Below, one piece after another: positions 27,587 through 36,131 of a stretch of 64,000 nt of DNA. The notes under the pieces were generated by a model. It did not search any database and was not told where the DNA came from. It was given only the letters and a program-made list of their open reading frames with translations. Positions within the stretch are counted from its first letter, which is position 1, and every line of letters starts with the position of its first letter. This DNA is from Pseudomonas fluorescens. GTDB taxonomy: Bacteria > Pseudomonadota > Gammaproteobacteria > Pseudomonadales > Pseudomonadaceae. The position numbers and the translations under genes are program-made. The DNA lies in contig NZ_JSAK01000018.1 in assembly GCF_000802965.1 (NCBI RefSeq), positions 1 through 64,000 of the forward strand. The letters are read 5' to 3'.

Positions 27587-27597
27587 GACCGGGTGCA

Positions 27598-28377
27598 TCA
27601 CTCTGGTGCGTGATCGCGCAGGAACACCAGATTGTCCGGTTTCGACTGCTCGGCGCTGTAGCGATAGCCTTGGACGTCGAACTGCTTGAGGGCTGCCGGG
27701 TCGTTGATGCGCTCCTCAATGACGAAGCGACTCATCAAGCCGCGGGCTTTTTTCGCGTAGAAACTGATGATCTTGTACTGACCGTTCTTCAGGTCCTTGA
27801 ACTCGGTATTGATGATGCGTGCGTTCAGGGCATTGCGCTTGACCGCCGAGAAGTACTCGTTGGAAGCCAGGTTCAGCAGTACGTCATCGCCTTGATCGGC
27901 CAGGGCTTCGTTCAGCCATTCGCTGATCCGCGTGCCCCAGAAGGCATACAAGTCCTTGCCACGGGTGTTGGCCAGTTTGGTGCCCATTTCCAGTCGATAC
28001 GGCTGCATCAAGTCCAGCGGCCGCAGCAGGCCGTACAGGCCGGAGAGCATGCGCAAATGTTGCTGGGCGTAATCGAAATCGGCTTCGCTGAAAGTTTGCG
28101 CGTTCAGGCCGGTGTACACGTCGCCCTTGAATGCCAGCAACGCTTGCTTGGCATTCTCTGGCGTAAACGCCGGGGTCCAGCTGCCGAAACGCGCGGCGTT
28201 GAGCCCGCCGATCTTGTCGGAGACGTGCATCAACTCGCTGATCTGCGCCGGCGTGAGGTCGCGCAACTGCAGGATCAGTTCCTGGGAATGGTCGAGGTAT
28301 TGCGGCTGGGTGAAGCGCTGGGTCGCCGGCGGTGTTTCGTAATCGAGGGTCTTGGCGGGTGAAATCACCATCAGCAT
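27598..28377 (-). CDS. yaaA: Peroxide stress protein YaaA
   Basis: A 259-residue member of the YaaA/DUF328 family, whose E. coli member lowers free intracellular iron during peroxide stress. The whole protein is the conserved domain: ISPAKTLDYETP at the N-terminus (residues 5-16), RLEMGTKLAN.KGKDLYAFW-like segment in the middle, and SFYAKKARGLMSRFVI near residue 210. GGAG lies eight bases before the ATG. It is divergent from the NodB-like gene. Confidence 0.93.
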   Translation of the reverse strand: MLMVISPAKTLDYETPPATQRFTQPQYLDHSQELILQLRDLTPAQISELMHVSDKIGGLNAARFGSWTPAFTPENAKQALLAFKGDVYTGLNAQTFSEADFDYAQQHLRMLSGLYGLLRPLDLMQPYRLEMGTKLANTRGKDLYAFWGTRISEWLNEALADQGDDVLLNLASNEYFSAVKRNALNARIINTEFKDLKNGQYKIISFYAKKARGLMSRFVIEERINDPAALKQFDVQGYRYSAEQSKPDNLVFLRDHAPE

Positions 28378-28479
28378 GAAGTCGTCTCCTTTAATCGTGG
28401 GGGCGATTCTAGGGGGTTGTCATCGTTGACTCCAGCTATCGGGGTAATAGGTGATCGGTGGTGTGCCTGAATGGGCTTT

Positions 28480-28610
28480 TGTGGCGACGGAGCTTGCTCC
28501 CGCTCGAGCGCGAAGCGGTCGCAAGATGGGTGCGCCGGTTTTCCTGAAGGAATGAATTCGCTGGTTTGGGTCTGCTTCGCAGCCCAGCGGGAGCAAGCTC
28601 CCTCGCCACA
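28480..28610. repeat. REPIN (GTGGCGAGGGAGCTTGCTCCCGC family)
   Basis: Inverted arms GTGGCGACGGAGCTTGCTCC and the reverse of GTGGCGAGGGAGCTTGCTCC occupy most of the yaaA/deacetylase-like intergenic region. Confidence 0.9.
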
Positions 28611-28687
28611 ATGAGGTCGCTGGGGCTGCGGGAGTTGAGTGCGGATCGGATATAGTGCCGCGCGGGTTTTGTTATGGAGACATCCCA

Positions 28688-29812
28688 TTGCGCATTGCTT
28701 TTCTAATATCGGCCTGGCTCCTGAGCTTCGGCGCCATGGCGGCTCCCGGGGATGTAGCGACGCTTGATCGCAGCACCTGGCCTGAACAGCTCAACAACCC
28801 GACGCTGTTCGACGTCGCCTCGCGCGCCGAAATTCTCATGTTCGCCCACGTGCTGCTGGCCAGCGAAGCCTTGGACGAACCGGCGCTGGCGCAGCGTTTG
28901 AGCTTGCGCAGCATCAACATGGAATCGATCAACCGTGTTCGCCAGCGCCTGTGGCAACGCCTGCTGAGCAACTACAACTTCGCTCAGCAAAGCTGCGATC
29001 AGGACGCCTCGTTCTGTTTTCTGGTCGAAGACATGCCGACCCTGCGCGAACAAGCCACCAAGTTTCAGATCAGCGAGGACAGCTACTACATAAAGTGGGC
29101 CGAGCCGAGCAGGGTGTTTCACACCCAGTACCTGGACGAGCAATTACGCAAGGCTGCGCTGTTCCCGCAGACCAGCAGTGAAGTCGATCATTTTGGCGAC
29201 TATGAGCGCAGCGGCGACGGGATGCATGACCGGCTGTTTTTGTTAACGTTCGACAGTGCCGCGAATGCCGTACCGGACAACACGACCTGGGTCACGGACT
29301 ACCTGCGCAAGTCCAACATGAGCGGCACGTTCTTCGTCCTTGGCAAGGACATCCAGGCGCGATTGGTCGAGCGGTCGGTGGTCAGCCTGCAATCGACCTA
29401 CTCAACGCAGTGTGTCGGCATGCAGGGCTGGGAGTTTCGATCCCACAGTCACTGGCAGGATTGGCAGGATTCGGTACGACGCAGCGCCGAGTTGGTGAAA
29501 AGCAAACTGCCGGAAAACTATGTGCCGCTGTTCCGTCCGCCTGATGGCCAGCGCCGGTCCGACGCCGAAGGCTTCTTCAAGTCCCAGGGCTTGCAGGTGG
29601 CGCTGTGGGACATCGATGCCCAGGACGGTGCCGGCAAGCTGAAAGCCAACCAGAGCGCGCAACGGGTGCTGACCCTGATGCTGCTGTGGCGCCATGGCGT
29701 GATCAACTTCAATGTGAAACAGGATGGGGTAAAAACGGCATTGCCCTGGTTGATTACACAAACGGCGCAAAGCGGGATCGGCTGGGAGGACTGTCAGAGC
29801 GGGTTCCAATGA
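28688..29812 (+). CDS. Polysaccharide-deacetylase-like (NodB fold) exported protein
   Basis: A 374-residue protein starting at a TTG with GGAG eight bases upstream; it then opens with a clean signal peptide (MRIAFLISAWLLSFGAMA). A GTG at 28655 opens the longest frame but would spoil the signal. Residues 25-180 are helical and unassigned. The C-terminal NodB-like domain (about 185-365) shows FLLTFDSAANAVPD, GTFFVLGKDI, FRSHSHWQDW and LFRPPDGQRR. The usual TFDD is TFDS and the usual HxxxH is not intact, so the metal site is altered and deacetylase activity is doubtful. The substrate is unknown. Confidence 0.78.
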   Translation: MRIAFLISAWLLSFGAMAAPGDVATLDRSTWPEQLNNPTLFDVASRAEILMFAHVLLASEALDEPALAQRLSLRSINMESINRVRQRLWQRLLSNYNFAQQSCDQDASFCFLVEDMPTLREQATKFQISEDSYYIKWAEPSRVFHTQYLDEQLRKAALFPQTSSEVDHFGDYERSGDGMHDRLFLLTFDSAANAVPDNTTWVTDYLRKSNMSGTFFVLGKDIQARLVERSVVSLQSTYSTQCVGMQGWEFRSHSHWQDWQDSVRRSAELVKSKLPENYVPLFRPPDGQRRSDAEGFFKSQGLQVALWDIDAQDGAGKLKANQSAQRVLTLMLLWRHGVINFNVKQDGVKTALPWLITQTAQSGIGWEDCQSGFQ

Positions 29813-30172
29813 AAGGCCTGACGGCTTTTTCTGAAAACACGCAAAGCCCATAAACATTGGGCGGGGGGCGATTTTTGGAGGTATTTCGATACAGGCGGAC
29901 TTCCGACTGTAAACGGGTGATGGCAGTCCGCCAAGTGCTATTGGTCATTCTGAAAAATAAACTTCAAAAAAACGTCAAAGTGCTTTTTTCTGTCATGTGT
30001 TTTGGAGTATTACGAAGACAGACCGCCGAAACCTGCAACACAGGTGGCGTCTTCCAAGACCCAGCTTTGTATGCAGTTCACTTGAGTCCCCGCAGGTGAG
30101 ATTCGGCAGTCACTTCGAGGCGCAGCACCGTCAAGGTATTGCGTCGAATGGCTCCCACAAAGGTGACCGAGT
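29813..30172. other. Intergenic region upstream of the phoH-like gene
   Basis: About 360 bases without a supported gene. It contains a perfect inverted repeat, GGCGGACT (29894-29901) and AGTCCGCC (29925-29932), and a moderately AT-rich stretch before the phoH-like gene that probably holds its promoter. Confidence 0.5.
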
Positions 30173-31567
30173 ATGGATGATCACGGACGTAGCTCTTCTT
30201 CCAACCAGCCAATCCTTTATGTACTCGATACCAACGTATTGATTCACGATCCAAACGCGCTGCTTAACTTCGAAGAACACCACGTCGCGATCCCGATGAC
30301 CGTGCTGGAAGAGCTAGACAAGCTCAAAAGCGGGCATCACAGCGTTGCTGCCGAATGCCGTCAGGCCATCCGGCTGATCGACAAGACTCTGGGCGATGCC
30401 TCTCCCGAGGACGTTGAACAGGGCGTGCCGATCCAGCGGGGCAAGAGTGGACCGAAGGGCTTGCTGTCAATTCTGATGAGCAAGCGTGCCGAGCCGAACA
30501 TCATTCTGCCCGAGCACCTGAACGACAACATCATCATCAACCAGTTGATCGACTTGCACGCGCGCGATCCGAAATTGCCTGTGGTGCTGGTCACCAAAGA
30601 CATCAACATGCGCCTCAAGGCCCGAGCTTGTGGGATCGCGGCCGAGGACTACAGCACTGACCAACTGGTCGACGACGTGTCGCTGCTGCCCAACGGGTAC
30701 CACAACATGACTGGCTCCTTCTGGGACCGCGTGAGCAAGGTCGAAACCCGTCAGGACCACGGCCGCACCTGGCATCAGGTGCAACTGATCGACAACCTGC
30801 CGGCGGTGCATATCAATGAGTTCATCATTGATGAACAGGGGTTTGTCGGCTGGATCAAGGAGATCGACGAAGACAAGTTGCTGATTCTGGATCTGCACCA
30901 GGAACCTCTGCTGCACCAGGAAGCCTGGGGCCTGAAACCGCGTGACATCTATCAGAGCCTGGCGCTGTACGCTTTGCTCGATCCGGACATCCATCTGGTC
31001 AACCTGTCCGGTGCCGCCGGCTCTGGTAAAACCATCCTGGCGCTGGCGGCTGCGATTGAGCAGACCATGGTCAGCAAACGTTATCGCCGCATCATTGCCA
31101 CCCGTAGCGTGCAGGGTCTTGACCAGGAGATCGGCTTCCTGCCCGGTACCGAAGCGGAAAAAATGGAGCCTTGGCTCGGCGCCATCACCGACAACCTCGA
31201 AGCCTTGCACATGGATGACGAAAGTACCCATGGCAGCGTCGACTACATCCTCAGCAAAGTGCCGTTGCAGTTCAAATCCCTCAACTACATCCGGGGCCGC
31301 AGCTTCCAGCAGAGTTTGATCCTGATCGACGAATGTCAGAACCTCACGCCGCACCAGATGAAAACCATCATCACCCGTGCCGGCGCCGGTTCCAAAGTGG
31401 TGTGCCTGGGTAACCTGGCACAGATCGACACCCCATACCTGTCCGCGACCAGTTCCGGGCTGACGTACCTCACTGAACGCTTCAAGGATTTCCCGAACGG
31501 CGTGCACATTACGCTGCAAGGGGTGCCACGTTCGATTCTGGCCGAATACGCCGAATCGCATTTGTAA
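30173..31567 (+). CDS. PIN-domain PhoH-like ATPase (PhoH2 type)
   Basis: A 464-residue fusion of an N-terminal PIN nuclease domain (about residues 13-150, starting ILYVLDTNVLIHDPNAL) and a C-terminal PhoH ATPase (about 250-455). The Walker A motif is GAAGSGKT near 282 and Walker B is LILIDECQN near 385, with GRSFQQ just before. PhoH2 proteins of this layout unwind and cut RNA in mycobacteria, so RNA processing is the likely role. AAGG precedes the ATG. It is a single-gene unit with its own terminator. Confidence 0.92.
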   Translation: MDDHGRSSSSNQPILYVLDTNVLIHDPNALLNFEEHHVAIPMTVLEELDKLKSGHHSVAAECRQAIRLIDKTLGDASPEDVEQGVPIQRGKSGPKGLLSILMSKRAEPNIILPEHLNDNIIINQLIDLHARDPKLPVVLVTKDINMRLKARACGIAAEDYSTDQLVDDVSLLPNGYHNMTGSFWDRVSKVETRQDHGRTWHQVQLIDNLPAVHINEFIIDEQGFVGWIKEIDEDKLLILDLHQEPLLHQEAWGLKPRDIYQSLALYALLDPDIHLVNLSGAAGSGKTILALAAAIEQTMVSKRYRRIIATRSVQGLDQEIGFLPGTEAEKMEPWLGAITDNLEALHMDDESTHGSVDYILSKVPLQFKSLNYIRGRSFQQSLILIDECQNLTPHQMKTIITRAGAGSKVVCLGNLAQIDTPYLSATSSGLTYLTERFKDFPNGVHITLQGVPRSILAEYAESHL

Positions 31568-31580
31568 TCTTTCACACCAG

Positions 31581-31612
31581 AACCGGGCGGCCCAAAGCCG
31601 CCCGGTTTTTTT
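31581..31612 (+). terminator. Terminator after the phoH-like gene
   Basis: AACCGGGCGG and CCGCCCGGTT form a ten-base stem followed by a run of seven T. Confidence 0.92.
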
Positions 31613-31627
31613 GTCGCTACATACCCT

Positions 31628-31717
31628 CGTAGGAGCCGGCTTGCTGGCGATTGGGTTTACCAGCCGACCAATTTGTTGACCGACACACCGCGATCGCCAG
31701 CAAGCCGGCTCCTACGG
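31628..31717. repeat. REPIN (GTAGGAGCCGGCTTGCTGGCGA family)
   Basis: Inverted CGTAGGAGCCGGCTTGCTGG arms between the phoH-like gene and moaC. Family members also occur at 36039 and 44168. Confidence 0.9.
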
Positions 31718-31790
31718 TAATCGCATATTCGTGCGTGCGGAAAATTGACCCGCAGGTTTACAATCGACGCTCCTGATCAGGAGTAATCCC

Positions 31791-32264
31791 GTGCTGACTC
31801 ATCTCGATTCCCAAGGTCGCGCCAACATGGTCGACGTCACTGAAAAAGCCGTGACGTTCCGTGAGGCGACGGCCCAAGCGCTGGTGCGCATGCTGCCTGA
31901 AACCCTGCAAATGATCGTCAGCGGCGGTCACCCCAAGGGTGATGTATTCGCCGTGGCGCGCATCGCCGGTATTCAGGCGGCGAAGAAAACCAGCGACCTG
32001 ATTCCTCTCTGCCATCCGTTGATGCTGACCGGTGTGAAAGTCGAACTCAGTGCCGAAGGTGACGACAGCGTGCGCATCGTGGCGCGCTGCAAGTTGTCCG
32101 GGCAGACGGGCGTCGAGATGGAAGCCCTGACCGCCGCCAGTGTCGCGGCGCTGACCATCTACGACATGTGCAAAGCGGTTGATCGCGGCATGACCATCGA
32201 AAGCGTGCGCCTGCTGGAAAAGGTTGGCGGCAAGAGCGGTCATTTCCAGGCGGATCAACCATGA
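31791..32264 (+). CDS. moaC: Cyclic pyranopterin monophosphate synthase MoaC
   Basis: A 157-residue cytosolic enzyme that, after MoaA, forms cyclic pyranopterin monophosphate in molybdenum cofactor synthesis. The family core KKTSDLIPLCHPLMLTGV is at about residues 64-81 and GVEMEALTAASVAALTIYDMCKA at about 109-131. It starts with GTG preceded by AGGAG at seven bases. Its stop overlaps the moaD start by four bases. Confidence 0.96.
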   Translation: MLTHLDSQGRANMVDVTEKAVTFREATAQALVRMLPETLQMIVSGGHPKGDVFAVARIAGIQAAKKTSDLIPLCHPLMLTGVKVELSAEGDDSVRIVARCKLSGQTGVEMEALTAASVAALTIYDMCKAVDRGMTIESVRLLEKVGGKSGHFQADQP

Positions 32265-32503
32265 ACATCACAGTGAAGTTTTTCGCCCGTTATCGCGAAG
32301 CATTGGGCGTGGATTCGGTGAAGGTCGAAGGCAGCTTCGCCACCGTCGACGACGTGCGTGCGCTGCTGGCTCTGCGTGACGGCGCCGATGTCCTGGCCGA
32401 GCAGAACCTGATGTGCGCGCGCAACGAAGACCTTTGCCAACTCGACGAGCCGGTCAGCGATGGCGACGAAGTGGCGTTCTTTCCGACCGTGACCGGGGGC
32501 TGA
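32261..32503 (+). CDS. moaD: Molybdopterin synthase small subunit MoaD
   Basis: An 80-residue ubiquitin-fold sulfur carrier. It ends in TVTGG, the double glycine that is thiocarboxylated to deliver sulfur to the pterin. It begins inside the last codons of moaC and ends three bases before moaE, the partner subunit. Confidence 0.95.
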   Translation: MNITVKFFARYREALGVDSVKVEGSFATVDDVRALLALRDGADVLAEQNLMCARNEDLCQLDEPVSDGDEVAFFPTVTGG

Positions 32504-32506
32504 TCG

Positions 32507-32959
32507 ATGGCCATTCGCGTGCAAGCCACGGCATTCGATCCGGGGGCTGAAGTCAATGCCATGCACGCCGCCAATGTTGGCGTCGGGGCGGTGGTGAGTT
32601 TTGTCGGTTACGTACGTGACTTCAATGACGGGCTCGATGTGGCCGGAATGTTCCTCGAGCACTATCCGGGCATGACCGAAAAAGCCCTTGGCAAGATCGC
32701 CACCGAGGCTGAGCAGCGCTGGCCGTTGCTCAAGCTGCAAGTGCTGCATCGCATTGGCGCCCTGGAACCGGGTGAACCGATCGTCTTCGTCGGCGCCGCC
32801 AGCGCCCATCGCCAGGCGGCGTTCGACGCCTGCGCCTTTGTCATGGATTACCTGAAAACCCGCGCGCCGTTCTGGAAGAAAGAAAACACCAGCGACGGCC
32901 CACGTTGGGTTGAAGGGCGTGACAGTGATCATGCGGCGGCGGATCGCTGGAAGCAGTAA
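32507..32959 (+). CDS. moaE: Molybdopterin synthase catalytic subunit MoaE
   Basis: A 150-residue catalytic subunit that pairs with MoaD to make molybdopterin. Conserved pieces include GAVVSFVGYVRDFN (about residues 26-39), EHYPGMTEKAL, VGAASAHRQAAFDACAFVMD and the active-site lysines in KTRAPFWKKE near 120. It ends the moaCDE operon; moaA and moaB are not in the window. Confidence 0.96.
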   Translation: MAIRVQATAFDPGAEVNAMHAANVGVGAVVSFVGYVRDFNDGLDVAGMFLEHYPGMTEKALGKIATEAEQRWPLLKLQVLHRIGALEPGEPIVFVGAASAHRQAAFDACAFVMDYLKTRAPFWKKENTSDGPRWVEGRDSDHAAADRWKQ

Positions 32960-32983
32960 TTCCTGTTGCGTTCTCCAGTCAGT

Positions 32984-33077
32984 CATCGCGGGCAAGCCCA
33001 CTCCCACAGGGGCTGTGTCGTACACAAAATTTGTGTTCAGCCAGATCTACTGTGGGAGCGGGCTTGCCCGCGAAGAG
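32984..33077. repeat. REPIN (GTGGGAGCGGGCTTGCCCGCGA family)
   Basis: Inverted arms CATCGCGGGCAAGCCCACTC and GTGGGAGCGGGCTTGCCCGC just after moaE. Confidence 0.9.
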
Positions 33078-33164
33078 GCCATCCGCTTCACCCAAGAACC
33101 TCTTGATTCACCACCCGACCATCGGCCGACACGGGCAGCATTTGCCTGATTGACGATTTATACG

Positions 33165-33190
33165 TAAAAGTCCAGTATGGAATTATAAGT
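33165..33190 (+). promoter_or_regulatory. Candidate DauR operator/promoter, copy 1
   Basis: This 26-base block begins TAAAAGTCCA and ends ATAAGT. It matches the block upstream of dauB (37105-37130, minus strand) at 20 of 26 positions with no gap. It lies 76 bases before the amino-acid binding protein gene. Confidence 0.6.
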
Positions 33191-33265
33191 ACAAAAAAGG
33201 TTTTCCCCTGTTTCAGCTCTTTCTTCTGTCTTGCCAAACCAACAACAACCCGCGAGAGAACGAAC

Positions 33266-34042
33266 ATGAAGAAGTTTCCCCTCATCACCGGTCTGGCCCT
33301 GAGTCTGTTGGCGTGCAGTAGCCTGTTTGCCGCCGAGAAAACCCTGCGCATCGGTATCGAAGCGGCTTACCCGCCGTTCGCCTCGAAAACCGATAAAGGC
33401 GAAATCGTCGGTTTCGACTACGACATCGGCAATGCCCTGTGCGAGCAGATGAAGGTCAAGTGTGTGTGGGTCGAGGGTGAGTTCGACGGTCTGATTCCTT
33501 CCCTGAAGGTGAAGAAAATCGACATGGCGCTGTCGTCCATGACCATCAACGAAGACCGCAAGAAATCGGTGGATTTCACCCACAAGTACTACTTCACTTC
33601 CTCGCGTCTGGTGATGAAGGAAGGCGCAGTGGTGGATGACCAGTACGCCAGCCTCAAGGGCAAGACGATCGGCGTGCAGCGTGCGACCACCACCGACCGT
33701 TATGCCACCGAGGTGTTCGAACCCAAGGGCGTTAACGTCAAGCGCTACAGCAATAACGAAGAGATCTACATGGACCTGGCGTCCGGTCGTCTCGATGCGA
33801 TTTTTGCCGACACCATTCCGCTCAATGACTTCCTGTCGATGCCGCGCGGCAAAGGCTATGCGTTTGTCGGGCCGGAGTTGAAGGATCCGAAGTACGTGGG
33901 CGAGGGTGCGGGGATTGCGGTGCGTAAGGGTAATGCCGAACTGGTCAGCCAGTTGAACACGGCCATCGACGGTATTCGCGCCAATGGTGAATATCAGAAG
34001 ATCTCGGACAAGTATTTCAAGTCGGATATCTATGGCGATTGA
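33266..34042 (+). CDS. ABC transporter periplasmic amino-acid binding protein
   Basis: A 258-residue family-3 solute-binding protein of the lysine/arginine/ornithine type. The signal peptide ends near residue 22 (SSLFAAEK). The mature part shows LRIGIEAAYPPFASK, IVGFDYDIGNALCEQM and the hinge-region ALSSMTINEDRKKSVDFT signature (about 83-100). No permease or ATPase is adjacent, so it must use a transporter coded elsewhere. In Pseudomonas aeruginosa the equivalent gene (PA3865) also neighbours dauBAR, and the shared upstream motif here suggests that it belongs to the D-arginine regulon. Confidence 0.9.
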   Translation: MKKFPLITGLALSLLACSSLFAAEKTLRIGIEAAYPPFASKTDKGEIVGFDYDIGNALCEQMKVKCVWVEGEFDGLIPSLKVKKIDMALSSMTINEDRKKSVDFTHKYYFTSSRLVMKEGAVVDDQYASLKGKTIGVQRATTTDRYATEVFEPKGVNVKRYSNNEEIYMDLASGRLDAIFADTIPLNDFLSMPRGKGYAFVGPELKDPKYVGEGAGIAVRKGNAELVSQLNTAIDGIRANGEYQKISDKYFKSDIYGD

Positions 34043-34049
34043 TCGGTAA

Positions 34050-34133
34050 AGATCGCAGCCTCGTTTCACTCGTCAGCTCCTACAGGGGATCGCGTTCTTT
34101 GTAGGGGCTGCCGCAGGCTGCGATCTTTTGATC
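34050..34133. repeat. REPIN (GTAGGAGCTGCCG family, variant arm)
   Basis: Two inverted arms between the converging binding-protein and dauR genes. The left arm carries the same CTCGTTTCACTCGTCAGCTC variant seen at 25313. Confidence 0.85.
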
Positions 34134-34134
34134 T

Positions 34135-34776
34135 TCAGCCCTTCAATTCCTTCAAATGCTTGTAAACCGTCGCCCGTCCCATGTTCAGCACATTGGCCAC
34201 ATAGTTCGATGCGCTTTTACCCTTGAACGCGCCTTCGGCGTGCAGCGCCAATACCAACTCCCGTTTGTGATCGCGAGTCAGCGTGTTCAGGCTCAGTTGC
34301 CGTTCGCGTAGCCAGTTGTGCAGGAAGGTGTTGATTCGCTCCTGCCAGTCATCGCGAAACAACGAGTCCGGTTGCGGAATCAGCTTGCTCGGTGACAGAA
34401 ACAGATCCAGCGCCGCTTTGGCATTCTCGAACAGCGAAATATTCAGATTGATGCACAGCACCGCCAGCGGATGACTTTCGCTGTCCCGTAGCACAGTGCT
34501 CAGGCTGCGAATTTTCTGACCATCCCAGTTGAGCTTTTCATACGGCCCGATGTTTCTTTCGCTGACGTCGTCGCTGAGCATGTCCTCCAACGCCGAGTCG
34601 TCGCCGATTTCCCGTTTCGACAGGTTGTTGGCGATGTAATCGACCTTTTGCGTGCGCAAGTCGTGCAGCACCACCTCGGCGTGAGGAAAGAACAACGTGG
34701 CGATGGCATCGGCGATTGCCCGGAAGTTATCCAGGGATGTGTCGCTCAGGGTCGGATCTATTTCGGGGGCGTTCAT
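34135..34776 (-). CDS. dauR: Transcriptional regulator DauR (YheO-like PAS / HTH)
   Basis: A 213-residue regulator with an N-terminal PAS-like YheO domain (about residues 12-125, IADAIATLFFPHAEVVLHDL) and a C-terminal DauR-type helix-turn-helix (about 160-210, GKSASNYVANVLNMGRATVYKHL). In Pseudomonas aeruginosa, DauR represses dauBAR and is relieved by D-arginine. I used the ATG at 34776 (MNAPEID); the frame could open 13 codons earlier. It is the third gene of the dauB-dauA-dauR order, which matches P. aeruginosa. Confidence 0.9.
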   Translation of the reverse strand: MNAPEIDPTLSDTSLDNFRAIADAIATLFFPHAEVVLHDLRTQKVDYIANNLSKREIGDDSALEDMLSDDVSERNIGPYEKLNWDGQKIRSLSTVLRDSESHPLAVLCINLNISLFENAKAALDLFLSPSKLIPQPDSLFRDDWQERINTFLHNWLRERQLSLNTLTRDHKRELVLALHAEGAFKGKSASNYVANVLNMGRATVYKHLKELKG

Positions 34777-34883
34777 GCGTTGGGGCTCTTTATAAAATAG
34801 AACGTCGGGCAGCATCAGCGCCCCGAAAACGGGGCCCTGAAAGTGTGCCGCAATCGTGTCGGCGCGTCACCTGAGGACGAAGA

Positions 34884-36011
34884 TCAGCCCAGGCGGGCAG
34901 GGGAGAGCATGTTGGCGCTCAGGCCGAAGCGGGTGAGTTGCTCAGGCAGCACTTCACCGCGTACCAGCGCCGCGCTGGCCTGACCCATGGCCGGCGAGGT
35001 CTGGATGCCGTAGCCGCCCTGTGCCGCGACCCAGAACAGCCCTGGCACCTGTGGATCGAAACCGGACAGCAAGTCGCCGTCGCTGACGAAACTGCGCAGG
35101 CCGGCCCAGGTTCGGGTCGGGCGGCGAATGGTCAGGGTCGTGGCTTCTTCGATCTGGTAAATGCCCATGGCGATGTCCAGCTCTTCGGGCTGCACGTCGT
35201 GGGGCTCCACCGGGTCGGCGTTGGCCGGCGAGCCGAGGAACATCCCGGCGTCGGGTTTCATGTAGAAGGATTCGTCGAGGCTGACCAGCATCGGCCAATC
35301 GTGAATGTCCACGCCTTCGGGGCCGGCGAAGATGAACGCCGCGCGACGCTTGGGTTGCAAGCCGAGCGGTTGGGCGCCGGCCAGCTCACCGATCTTGTCC
35401 GCCCAGGCGCCGGCGGCGTTGATGATGATCGGGGCGCTGAAGGTCCCTGTGTTGGTCTGCACGTGCCATACACCTTCGGCGTCACGGCTGAGGCTCAGCA
35501 CTTCGCAATCGGTATGGACTTCGCTTTTATTGCGGCGGATACCGCGCAGGTAGCCTTGATGCAGTGCGTCGGTGTCGATGTCGCTGGCGGTCGGGTCGTA
35601 GATCGCACCGTGGACTTTTTCCCGGCGCAGGATCGGCACCCGGGCGCAGGCTTCGTCGGCGCTGAGCAATTGCATCTCCGGCACCGTGGCTTTTGCACTC
35701 AAGTATTGGTTGTTCAGTTCAGTCGGATCACCGCTGAAGTCCACGGTCATTTCGCCGCGCGGGGTCAGCAGCGGGTGTTCGCAGAAGCCGCTGGGTGGCG
35801 CGTCGAAAAAGTCGCGGCTGGCTTGGGTCAGGGCGCGGACTTGCGGAGTGCCGTAGGCGGCGGTGAACAGGGCCGCCGAGCGTCCGGTGGAGTGATAGGC
35901 CGGATGGGATTCGCGTTCGAGCACGATCACACGCCCGTGCTGCGACAGCCAGAAACCGGTGGAAGCGCCGGCGATACCGCCGCCGATGATGATGAAATCT
36001 GCCTGGCTCAT
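34884..36011 (-). CDS. dauA: D-arginine dehydrogenase DauA
   Basis: A 375-residue FAD enzyme of the D-amino-acid-oxidase fold that oxidises D-arginine (and D-lysine) to the 2-keto acid. The FAD-binding GGGIAGASTGFWLS is at about residues 10-23, with the flexible active-site segment HSTGRSAALFTAAYG just after (about 40-54). Downstream are QPKRRAAFIFAG, YMKPDAGMFLGSPANADPVE and GGYGIQTSPAMG. Length and sequence match P. aeruginosa DauA closely. AGGAG precedes the ATG. DauB supplies the second step, giving L-arginine. Confidence 0.95.
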   Translation of the reverse strand: MSQADFIIIGGGIAGASTGFWLSQHGRVIVLERESHPAYHSTGRSAALFTAAYGTPQVRALTQASRDFFDAPPSGFCEHPLLTPRGEMTVDFSGDPTELNNQYLSAKATVPEMQLLSADEACARVPILRREKVHGAIYDPTASDIDTDALHQGYLRGIRRNKSEVHTDCEVLSLSRDAEGVWHVQTNTGTFSAPIIINAAGAWADKIGELAGAQPLGLQPKRRAAFIFAGPEGVDIHDWPMLVSLDESFYMKPDAGMFLGSPANADPVEPHDVQPEELDIAMGIYQIEEATTLTIRRPTRTWAGLRSFVSDGDLLSGFDPQVPGLFWVAAQGGYGIQTSPAMGQASAALVRGEVLPEQLTRFGLSANMLSPARLG

Positions 36012-36038
36012 GAACGTCTCCTGAAATGCGTAGACACT

Positions 36039-36125
36039 GTAGGAGCCGGCTTGCTGGCGATGCAGGCGCCGCGGTTTGTCGGGAAAACCGTGGTGATGCG
36101 ATCGCCAGCAAGCCGGCTCCTACAA
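36039..36125. repeat. REPIN between dauB and dauA
   Basis: Inverted TGTAGGAGCCGGCTTGCTGG arms inside the operon. Confidence 0.9.
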
Positions 36126-36131
36126 GGGCTG

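Larger units (their letters stand above)
26788..27597. other. Long AT-rich region upstream of algD
   Basis: About 800 bases without a supported gene between algD and yaaA, strikingly AT-rich from about 27170 to 27480. Known algD promoters carry a long leader and far-upstream AlgR and nucleoid-protein sites, which fits. I see a candidate sigma-22 promoter at 27260-27287, a weak AlgR-like ACCGTTTCGCC at 27363, and the yaaA hairpin at 27557. A 122-codon minus-strand frame here is a low-complexity translation of AT-rich DNA and is not called. Confidence 0.6.

Noticed and set aside
29894..29932. GGCGGACT/AGTCCGCC inverted repeat as a terminator for the NodB-like gene
   Set aside because: It lies 80 bases past the stop, has a 23-base loop and no T-run, so I only mention it in the intergenic entry.
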